Source: an uncultured Gemmiger sp.
Lineage (GTDB): Bacteria; Bacillota; Clostridia; Oscillospirales; Ruminococcaceae
Assembly (NCBI GenBank): GCA_944382805.1
Contig: CALWNS010000104.1
Coordinates: forward strand, 1-6,193
Length of the DNA: 6,193 bases
Reading direction: 5' to 3'
The translations under genes and the position numbers were made by a program. The notes beneath the pieces were generated by a model, which was not told the DNA's origin, did no database searches, and saw only the letters and a list, made by a program, of their open reading frames with translations. Shown in pieces: positions 1-5,640 of this stretch (position 1 is its first letter; every line of letters starts with the position of its first letter).

Positions 1-1985
1 TGCTGCTGGTGGAGCTGCTGGTGCTGGCGGCCATCGGCGGCGGCATATGGCTGTGGCGGCGCGGGGACCTGGGCGCGCGCCCGGCCGCGCAGAACTACGG
101 CACCGAGGTGTTTGACAAAACGGCCGCCAACTACCTGCAAAACGCCATGGACAAGCAGCCCGGCGTGGCCGGCTACCTGGCGTTCCCCGGGCAGGAGGGC
201 CGCTTTGTCTATACCGCCCAGCCGCAAACCGAGGACGGCGCGCCGGCCGCCTACGCCGTGTTCGCCGGCGAAAACTGGCTGGGCAGCGCCGCGCCCAGCA
301 ACACCACGCTGCGCCTGAACGACGGCCTGGCCGCCCTGGAGCAGGCCGAAACCCTGCAGCAGAACAACGGCTTTACGCTGTATCTGCCCGGGCAGGTCTA
401 CCGCTGCAAGGTGGTGGCGGTCTATTACTACGACCCCAACGACGCCATGGCCTTTGACCCGGCGGGCTATACCGACCTTTCGGACTATTACCGTTACCTG
501 GACTTTTCGCTCGGCGCCGGCGCGCGCAGCCTGTATGACACCGGCAATGCGACCGCCGACAACGAGACCTTCCTGACCCTGGTCGGCCCCAGCGGTACCG
601 AGGGCGTGCAGCTCTGCGTGACCGGCCGCGTGATCGGCAGCCAGGAGGACCCCGCCCTTTCGGCCGAAGTATCCACCAACGAAAGCGCCCTGCTGCCTAC
701 GTCCATGTACGCCGCGGCCGGCCGCCAGGCGCCGGAGCCGGGCGCCGTGTTCAGCGAACAGATGACCCGCTATACCGACCTGACCGGCGCGCGCGCCGGC
801 AGCGGCCAGGGCGCCGCCGCCGGCCGGCCGTCCGGCGGCAGCCAGGCGGGGGAGGGCGCGGCCGCCCCGGACAGCGAGATCGACGACATCACGCAGCATA
901 CCCAGGACGTGATCGAAGCCGCCAACGACCTGATGTCCGGCCTAAGCGATATTGCCGGCCAGGCCGGCGCGGTGGAAAGCGACATCCACCAGGGCTCGGA
1001 GGGCAGCCTGCCCACCCAGTCCGTAACGGTGGACAGCGTGACCAACGCGGCCCCGCCCGCCGCCACCCCCGCGCCCACGCCGGCCCCGGAAACGGGCGGC
1101 GAAACGGGCGGGGAGACCGGCAGCGAACAGCCGGCCCCGGACCCCACGCCCGCCCCGGACCCCGCCCCGGCCGAGACCATCAACGTGACCATGAACGGCA
1201 CGGCGCAGACGATGGACCTGGTGCGCTGCCTGGCCATGATCGCCCAGAACGAGCTTGGCTCCAACGCCCCGGCCGAAGCGTACAAGGCCCAGTGCGTGGC
1301 CGCCCACTGCTGGATCCTGAGCCAGGGGGGCTACCCCTCGGTGGCGGGGGCGGAACCCGGCGCGGCCGCGCTGGCCGCCGCGCAGGAGGTCGCGCGCGTG
1401 CTGGTGACCTATAACGGCGAAGTTTGCTTTACGCCCTACTTTGCTTCGGCCTCCACCGGCACGGCGGCCTCCAGCGAAGTATGGGGCGGCACCATCCCCT
1501 ACCTGGTGGCGGTGGACAGCCCCTACGACCAGAGCACCGCCACCAACTGGAACACCAACGGCTACAACACCGGCTGCGCGCGCTTCTCCCGCCAGAAGCT
1601 GCAGGAGCGCATCCTGGAAAAAATGGGGGTGGACCTGTCCGGCGTGGACCCCAACAACTGGTTCACCATCCTTTCCACCAACGCCTACGGCTGGGTCAAC
1701 CAGATCCAGATCGGCCCCAACGCCAGCGGCAACGATACCTGTTCCGGCCGTTGGTTCCGCGAAACGCTGACCGCCGGCTGCAGCGTGGACGGCCGCAGCC
1801 TGCGCAGCCACTGCTTTACCGTCAGCTACGACGCGTCGCTCGACTGCTTCATCTTTGACGTCAAGGGCTACGGCCACGGCTGCGGCATGAGCCAGTGGGG
1901 CGCCATCGGCTACGCCAACCACGGCTGGAGCTACCGGGACATCCTGGCCCACTACTACCCCGGCACCACCCTTGTCACCTACTAA
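1..1985 (+). CDS. Membrane-anchored pseudosortase-like / SpoIID (LytB) domain fusion protein, 5' partial
   Basis: Residues are numbered from the GTG at 9. The frame is open to the window edge and begins inside a hydrophobic segment (LLVELLVLAAIGGG, then WRR), so the true start probably lies upstream and the segment is a membrane anchor or signal. Residues about 30-210 resemble a class B sortase. AGEN (86-89) sits where YGHN is expected, and the FTLYL...YRCKVVAVYYY stretch (122-140) matches the central strands. LTLVGP (189-194) replaces LTLSTC, and Q202 stands where the Arg should be, so the domain is predicted to be inactive. Next come an acidic helical stretch (288-329) and a Pro/Gly/Glu linker (347-390). 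Residues 391-658 are a SpoIID domain: candidate catalytic Glu E415 in AQNELG, the YFASASTG and EVWGG blocks, and GHGCGMSQWG (622-631) before the HYYPGT end. SpoIID proteins are lytic transglycosylases acting on denuded glycan strands outside the membrane. A role in sporulation or in vegetative wall remodelling cannot be separated here. The SpoIID call is firm; the sortase call is inference. Confidence 0.88.
   Translation, partial: LLVELLVLAAIGGGIWLWRRGDLGARPAAQNYGTEVFDKTAANYLQNAMDKQPGVAGYLAFPGQEGRFVYTAQPQTEDGAPAAYAVFAGENWLGSAAPSNTTLRLNDGLAALEQAETLQQNNGFTLYLPGQVYRCKVVAVYYYDPNDAMAFDPAGYTDLSDYYRYLDFSLGAGARSLYDTGNATADNETFLTLVGPSGTEGVQLCVTGRVIGSQEDPALSAEVSTNESALLPTSMYAAAGRQAPEPGAVFSEQMTRYTDLTGARAGSGQGAAAGRPSGGSQAGEGAAAPDSEIDDITQHTQDVIEAANDLMSGLSDIAGQAGAVESDIHQGSEGSLPTQSVTVDSVTNAAPPAATPAPTPAPETGGETGGETGSEQPAPDPTPAPDPAPAETINVTMNGTAQTMDLVRCLAMIAQNELGSNAPAEAYKAQCVAAHCWILSQGGYPSVAGAEPGAAALAAAQEVARVLVTYNGEVCFTPYFASASTGTAASSEVWGGTIPYLVAVDSPYDQSTATNWNTNGYNTGCARFSRQKLQERILEKMGVDLSGVDPNNWFTILSTNAYGWVNQIQIGPNASGNDTCSGRWFRETLTAGCSVDGRSLRSHCFTVSYDASLDCFIFDVKGYGHGCGMSQWGAIGYANHGWSYRDILAHYYPGTTLVTY
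1047..1178 (+). repeat. Low-complexity linker-coding repeat (Pro/Gly/Glu)
   Basis: This stretch encodes residues 347-390 of the SpoIID-domain protein. It contains three adjacent 12-base units at 1089-1124 encoding ETGG, ETGG and ETGS. These are flanked by Pro-Ala runs, including a repeated PAPDP unit near 1132-1173. It most likely forms a flexible extracellular spacer between the sortase-like and SpoIID domains. Such tracts can vary in length by replication slippage, but nothing here shows that they do. Confidence 0.7.
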
Positions 1986-1996
1986 GTATGACTAGC

Positions 1997-2040
1997 GCCC
2001 CCTTCCTCTGCGTACACTAGCAGGGGAAGGGGGCTTTGTT
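1997..2040 (+). terminator. Terminator-like hairpin after the SpoIID-domain gene, overlapping the next gene's RBS
   Basis: The left arm 1997-2011 pairs with the right arm 2020-2034 in a 15-bp stem with one G-U pair and an 8-base loop. TTTGTT follows immediately. This is a good Rho-independent terminator 11 bases after the stop codon of the SpoIID-domain gene. The right arm contains AAGGGGG (2027-2033), which is also the only Shine-Dalgarno sequence for the ATG at 2042. The structure may therefore act as an attenuator or as a translation-blocking hairpin as well as a terminator. Confidence 0.75.
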
Positions 2041-2041
2041 C

Positions 2042-3190
2042 ATGTCGTTACCACGCCTGCGCCCGCTGCCGGCTTTGCGGCGCGCGGCGGCCCGGCCGGG
2101 GCTGGATGTGCCGTTTTTGGCCGTTTTGCTGGCGCTGCTGTGCTGCGGGCTGCTCATGCTGTACTCGGCCGGGTACGCGGTGGCGCTGTACCGCCGCGGC
2201 GACGCCTACACCTACATCCGCCCGCAGCTGCTGTTTGCGGCGCTGGGGGTGCTGGCCATGTACGCGGCCTCGCTCGTCGATTACCATATCTGGCACCGCC
2301 TGGCCTGGCCGGTGCTGGGCGTTTCGCTGGTGCTGCTCGTTTTGGTGCTGTTCATGCCGGAATACAACGGCTGCAAGCGCTGGATCGTGCTGCCTGGCCT
2401 GGGCACGCTGCAGCCCAGCGAGATCGCCAAGTTTGCGGTGGTGCTGGTGTTTGCGCACCTGATCTCGCTCAACCACGACCGCATGAAAAGCTTTGCCGCC
2501 GGGGTGCTGCCGTTCGCCCTGGTGCTGGGCGCGGTGGCGGTGCTTATGCTGCTGGAACCGCACTTGTCGGGCACGGTGCTCATTTTGGGCATCGGCGCGG
2601 TGCTCATGTTCGTGGGCGGCACGGGGCTGAAATGGTTCGGCCTGGCCGCGGCGCTGGGCGCGGGGGCCATCGCCGCGGCGGTGGTGCTGCTGCCGGACCT
2701 GGTGCCCTATGCGGCCGGCCGGCTGGCCTCCTGGCTGGACCCGTTCGCAGACCCTTTGGGCGAGGGCCACCAGACCATCCAGAGCCTGTACGCCATCGCT
2801 TCGGGCGGGCTGGCGGGGCTGGGGCTGGGCAACAGCCGGCAAAAGTACCTCTATGTGCCCGAACCGCAGAACGACTTTATCTTTTCCATTCTGTGCGAAG
2901 AACTGGGCTTTGCGGGCGCGGCGCTGGTCATTGCGCTGTTCCTGGCGCTGTTTTTGCGCGGGATGCAGCTGGCCGTGCGCGCGCGGGATAAGTTCGGCGC
3001 GCTGCTCACGGTCGGCTTTGTCACCCAGGTCACGCTGCAGGCGGTGCTCAACATCGCCGTGGTCACCAACACCATCCCCAACACCGGCATCAGCCTGCCG
3101 TTTTTCTCCTCCGGCGGCACCAGCTTGCTCATGCTGCTGGGCGAAATGGGCGTCGTGCTCTCGGTCTCCCGCCAGGCGGACGCGCGCTGA
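2042..3190 (+). CDS. ftsW: SEDS-family peptidoglycan glycosyltransferase (FtsW/RodA/SpoVE)
   Basis: The product is a 382-residue polytopic membrane protein, the usual size for the family, with about ten membrane segments after a basic N-terminal tail. SEDS proteins polymerise lipid II into glycan strands, normally with a class B penicillin-binding protein partner. Family blocks in order are LMLYSAGY (end of TM1), KRW (112-114), QPSEIAK (from 124), EPHLSGT (172-178), PEPQNDFIF with D278 at the position of the essential extracellular Asp, and TGISLPFFSSGGTSLL near the C terminus. The usual Tyr in PFxSYGG is Ser357. The ATG at 2042 is preferred because AAGGGGG lies 8 bases upstream; a TTG at 2036 lies in the T tract of the preceding hairpin. 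No PBP gene is visible beside it. FtsW fits better than RodA because of the TGISLPFFS block and the QPSEIAKFA/EPHLSGT pattern, but SpoVE cannot be excluded, so the symbol is tentative. Confidence 0.92.
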   Translation: MSLPRLRPLPALRRAAARPGLDVPFLAVLLALLCCGLLMLYSAGYAVALYRRGDAYTYIRPQLLFAALGVLAMYAASLVDYHIWHRLAWPVLGVSLVLLVLVLFMPEYNGCKRWIVLPGLGTLQPSEIAKFAVVLVFAHLISLNHDRMKSFAAGVLPFALVLGAVAVLMLLEPHLSGTVLILGIGAVLMFVGGTGLKWFGLAAALGAGAIAAAVVLLPDLVPYAAGRLASWLDPFADPLGEGHQTIQSLYAIASGGLAGLGLGNSRQKYLYVPEPQNDFIFSILCEELGFAGAALVIALFLALFLRGMQLAVRARDKFGALLTVGFVTQVTLQAVLNIAVVTNTIPNTGISLPFFSSGGTSLLMLLGEMGVVLSVSRQADAR

Positions 3191-3214
3191 ACGGGCGAAC
3201 CGTCCGAAAAAGTG

Positions 3215-3243
3215 TTGACAAAACCGGAGGGATGTGTTATAAC
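3215..3243 (+). promoter_or_regulatory. Sigma-A promoter of the T-box leader and trpXYZ
   Basis: A perfect -35 TTGACA at 3215-3220 is followed by a 17-base spacer and a -10 TATAAC at 3238-3243. Transcription should begin near 3250, just before Stem I of the T-box. A run of A residues lies immediately upstream (about 3207-3211). The promoter starts 25 bases after the SEDS gene stop, so the transporter has its own transcription unit. Confidence 0.88.
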
Positions 3244-3249
3244 AGCCTA

Positions 3250-3519
3250 AACCGATGAAGCGAAAGTAAAACTGCAAGCGCACCTACAGAGAGCCCCCGG
3301 CGCTGGGAACGGGGCGGAAAGCGGCGCAGACAAATGGTTCGCCGAGGGCGCGGGGAAACGGCCGCCAGGCCGCAGTATCCGCTGCCGGCTGCCCCCGTTA
3401 CCGGGCAGGGGAGTGTTGGCTCCCCGCAGAGCGGCCGCTGTTTTGGCGGCAAGCAAGGTGGCACCACAGGTATTTTTCCTGCCCTTGCACAGAAGCAACT
3501 TCTGTGCGGGGGCAGTTTT
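3250..3519 (+). ncRNA. T-box riboswitch leader, tRNA-Trp type (specifier UGG)
   Basis: This leader senses uncharged tRNA and controls read-through into the transporter genes. Stem I is recognisable. Lower helix GCGAA (3260-3264) pairs with TTCGC (3338-3342), and the specifier loop has AGTA (3265-3268) on one side and ACAAATGG on the other. Upper helix CTGC (3272-3275) pairs with GCAG (3326-3329). The AGAGAG motif is at 3288-3293, and GCCCC/GGGGC (3293-3297/3311-3315) closes an apical loop holding GCTGGGAA. Two hairpins fill the middle (3389-3408 and 3408-3425 as drawn; they share base 3408). Stem III is GCCGC/GCGGC (3434-3438/3446-3450). The T-box sequence AAGGTGGCACCAC lies at 3455-3467. The antiterminator is GCAAGG (3453-3458) with CCTTGC (3483-3488), a UGGCACC bulge, and CAGG/CCTG above it. 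The likely specifier is UGG (3335-3337). Bulge UGGC predicts discriminator base G, as in bacterial tRNA-Trp and unlike tRNA-Met. Confidence 0.93.
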
Positions 3520-3524
3520 CGTTT
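3479..3524 (+). terminator. T-box regulatory (attenuator) terminator
   Basis: A 17-bp stem (3479-3495 with 3499-3515, two G-U pairs, loop CAA) is followed by TTTTCGTTT. Its left arm contains both strands needed by the antiterminator (CCTG at 3478-3481 and CCTTGC at 3483-3488), so the two folds exclude each other. Binding of uncharged tRNA to the UGGC bulge at 3459-3462 would favour the antiterminator and let polymerase proceed. Confidence 0.92.
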
Positions 3525-3643
3525 CTGCGCAGACCAAACCGGAGGAGGCGAAACCGTTGAAGATCCGCTTAAAAGAACGATGGCGCAGCGCGCGCTTGGT
3601 CCCGTATCCCACCCTACACCGCACAACAGAAAGGAACATCACC
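3525..3643 (+). other. Untranslated spacer between the T-box terminator and trpX, with two ribosome binding sites
   Basis: The site used for trpX is most likely AAAGGA (3630-3635), 8 bases before the ATG at 3644. A stronger site, GGAGGAGG (3541-3548), lies 8 bases before a TTG at 3557. That TTG is in frame with trpX and would add 29 mostly basic residues ahead of the lipoprotein signal. The extension would spoil a standard signal peptide, so it is not taken as the start. No other gene is seen here. Confidence 0.5.
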
Positions 3644-4684
3644 ATGAAAAAGACCATCGCCCTGCTGACCGCCGCCATGTTTGCCCTGTCCCTGGCCGCC
3701 TGCGGCGCTTCCTCCACCGCCCCCGCCGACGAAAACGCCGCCGCCCCGCAAAGCGGCGCCACCGCCGCCACGGCCGATGAGAACGCCGCCGACGGCGTGC
3801 GCATCGCCATTGTGCAGCAGATGGACCACGCCAGCCTGGACCAGATCCGCGCCGCCATCGAGGCCGAACTCGACGCCCAGGCCGCCGCGCAGGGCATTAC
3901 CGTCGAGTACGAGGTGTTCAACGGCCAGAACGACGCCACTACCCTGAACCAGATCGGCACCCAGGTCATTGCCGACGGCTACGACGCCATCATCCCCATC
4001 GCCACGCTGGCCGCCCAGTGCATGGCCAACGCGGCCGCCGAAAACGAGACCCCGGTCGTCTACGCCGCCATCTCCGACCCGGCCGCCGCCGACCTGACCG
4101 GCATTTCGTACGTGACCGGCACCTCCGATTACCTGGACACCGAGCTGATCCTGGACATGATGCTCGCCGCCAGCCCCGACGTTGCCACCGTCGGCCTGCT
4201 GTACTCCAATTCGGAGCCCAACTCCGAAGCCGCCATCGAGACGGCCAAAGCCTACCTGGACGCGCACAGCATCGCGTATGTGGAGGCCACCGGCAACACC
4301 AACGACGAAGTGCTTGCGGCCGCCGTGACGCTGGCCGACCAGGCCGACGCCGTCTTTACTCCCACCGATAACGTCATCATGGCCGCCGCCGGCGCCGTGG
4401 CCGAAACCTTTACCGAAGCCGGCGTTTCGTATTACGCCGGGGCCGACAGCTTTGTGACCGCCGGCGCGCTGGCTACCTGCGGCGTCAACTACGATGAGCT
4501 GGGCGCCGCCACGGCCGACCTGGCGCTGGAAGTGCTGCAGAGCGGCACGGTGCCGGAGTACGAGATCGTGCCCGGCGGCGTCATTACCGTCAACACCGAG
4601 ACCGCCGCCGCCCTTGGCATCGACCCGTCCGTCTACGGCGGCGACGGCGCGCAACTGGTCGAAGTGACCACCGCCGCCGAGTAA
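3644..4684 (+). CDS. trpX: ABC transporter substrate-binding lipoprotein, probable tryptophan binding (TrpX)
   Basis: The product is a 346-residue lipoprotein that captures substrate outside the membrane and delivers it to the permease encoded next. The start shows a signal peptide: KK, a hydrophobic core, then the lipobox LAAC with Cys20 as the lipidated residue. An Ala/Glu/Asp/Thr-rich tether (about 21-50) follows. The periplasmic-binding fold begins with RIAIVQQMDHASLDQI (53-68), the typical opening of the ABC_sub_bind family (PF04392). Further family-like blocks are NGQND (93-97), ISDP (143-146), the PTDN block (240-243) and GVNYDELG (280-287). Length is normal for the family. The protein contains no tryptophan. 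The family binds various aromatic or branched ligands; tryptophan is inferred from the T-box upstream, not from the binding pocket. The ATG at 3644 is chosen for its RBS and signal peptide. The gene is first in an operon with the permease 43 bases downstream. Confidence 0.9.
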   Translation: MKKTIALLTAAMFALSLAACGASSTAPADENAAAPQSGATAATADENAADGVRIAIVQQMDHASLDQIRAAIEAELDAQAAAQGITVEYEVFNGQNDATTLNQIGTQVIADGYDAIIPIATLAAQCMANAAAENETPVVYAAISDPAAADLTGISYVTGTSDYLDTELILDMMLAASPDVATVGLLYSNSEPNSEAAIETAKAYLDAHSIAYVEATGNTNDEVLAAAVTLADQADAVFTPTDNVIMAAAGAVAETFTEAGVSYYAGADSFVTAGALATCGVNYDELGAATADLALEVLQSGTVPEYEIVPGGVITVNTETAAALGIDPSVYGGDGAQLVEVTTAAE

Positions 4685-4727
4685 GCGCGGCCCGCATCCT
4701 TACCCGAAAGGCAGGCTACCAACCACC

Positions 4728-5639
4728 ATGTTTTCGCTTTCCATCCTGCAAAGCGCCCTGGAACTGGGCTGCATCTATTCGCTGGTCGCACTGGCGCTGT
4801 TCTTGAGTTTCCGCGTGCTCAACATCGCTGATATGACCACCGACGGCGCGTTCACGCTGGGCTGCGCTGTCTCGGCCACCGCCGCGGTGGCCGGCCACCC
4901 GGTGCTGGGGCTGTTCCTGGCCCTGGCGGCCGGCGCGGCGGCCGGCGCCATCACCGCCCTGCTGCAGACCCGCCTGGGCGTGCCGTCCATCCTGGCCGGC
5001 ATCGTGACCAACACCGGGCTGTACACGGTCAACCTGGCGGTCATGGGTTTTTCCTCCAACGTGCCCATGCTCAAAACGACCACCGTCTTTACCATGCTGC
5101 AGGATGTGCTGGGCAAGGATTCGCCCTACAAGCTGCTCATTGCGGCCGTGGCCGCGGCGGCGGCCTGCGCGGCGCTCGTGTGGTTTTTGGGCACGCGGCT
5201 GGGCCTTTCCATCCGCGCCACCGGCGATAACCCCGATATGGTGCGCGCCAGTTCCATCAACACCGCCTTTACCATCCTGGTCGGCCTGTGCGTGTCCAAC
5301 AGCCTGACCGCCCTTTCGGGCGCGGTGCTCGCGCAGTACCAGCGCTCGGCCGATATCAACCTGGGCACCGGCATGGTGGTCATCGGCCTGGCCTCGCTCA
5401 TTATAGGCGAAACGATCTTTGCCCGCGGCGGGCTGTGGGTCAAGGCCGTGGGCGCGGTCGGCGGCAGCATCCTGTACCGCTTCATCATCGCGCTGGCGCT
5501 GCGGGCCAACGTCCCTTCGGAATGCCTCAAGCTGCTGTCCGCCGTCATAGTGGGCCTGGCCATCGCCGCGCCCGCATTGCGCGACAAGGCGGCATTTGCC
5601 CGCCGCCGCGCCGCCGCCAAACGGGAAGGGGGCCGCTGA
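4728..5639 (+). CDS. trpY: ABC transporter permease (TrpY, LivH/BPD_transp_2 type)
   Basis: The product is a 303-residue membrane protein that forms the transport channel of the importer. It has eight or nine hydrophobic segments, for example about 10-30, 40-57, 59-82, 87-108, 134-157, 180-203, 216-235, 239-262 and 268-288, and a basic C-terminal tail. Family-typical blocks are LSFRVLNIADMTTDGAF (26-42), the cytoplasmic loop GDNPDMVRASSIN (166-178) expected to contact the ATPase, LSGAVLAQYQ, and VIGLASLIIGE. These match permeases that accompany PF04392 binding proteins. It has two Trp residues in total. The RBS is weak: AAAGG at 4707-4711 is 16 bases before the ATG, so translation may depend partly on coupling or on the upstream gene. 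Its last codons contain the RBS of trpZ. The permease class is certain; the substrate comes only from context. Confidence 0.92.
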   Translation: MFSLSILQSALELGCIYSLVALALFLSFRVLNIADMTTDGAFTLGCAVSATAAVAGHPVLGLFLALAAGAAAGAITALLQTRLGVPSILAGIVTNTGLYTVNLAVMGFSSNVPMLKTTTVFTMLQDVLGKDSPYKLLIAAVAAAAACAALVWFLGTRLGLSIRATGDNPDMVRASSINTAFTILVGLCVSNSLTALSGAVLAQYQRSADINLGTGMVVIGLASLIIGETIFARGGLWVKAVGAVGGSILYRFIIALALRANVPSECLKLLSAVIVGLAIAAPALRDKAAFARRRAAAKREGGR

Positions 5640-5640
5640 G

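Noticed and set aside
942..1952. Long open frame on the minus strand opposite the SpoIID-domain gene
   Set aside because: Its translation is dominated by Gly, Ala, Val, Arg and His and has no recognisable motif. It is the expected mirror of a high-GC coding strand.
2036..2041. TTG at 2036 as the start of the SEDS gene
   Set aside because: It lies in the T tract of the hairpin with almost no spacing from the Shine-Dalgarno sequence. The ATG at 2042 has proper spacing.
3188..3210. Small hairpin just after the SEDS stop (CGGGC with GTCCG)
   Set aside because: It has only five pairs with one G-U and is followed by A residues, not a T tract. It is not a credible terminator.
2048..3283. 411-codon open frame on the minus strand opposite the SEDS gene
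   Set aside because: The product is rich in Gln, Arg and His with no domain, and it covers a clear membrane protein gene and the promoter on the other strand.
3413..3643. Upstream extension of trpX to a GTG at 3413
   Set aside because: It would translate through the T-box antiterminator and terminator. The lipoprotein signal and RBS place the start at 3644.
3557..3643. Trp-containing leader peptide for ribosome-mediated attenuation
   Set aside because: The frame runs into trpX without a stop, has a single Trp codon, and lies after the terminator instead of before it. Control is explained by the T-box.
3334..3780. 148-codon open frame on the plus strand across the T-box leader
   Set aside because: It begins inside Stem I, has no RBS, and continues out of frame into trpX. 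The DNA is accounted for by the structured RNA.
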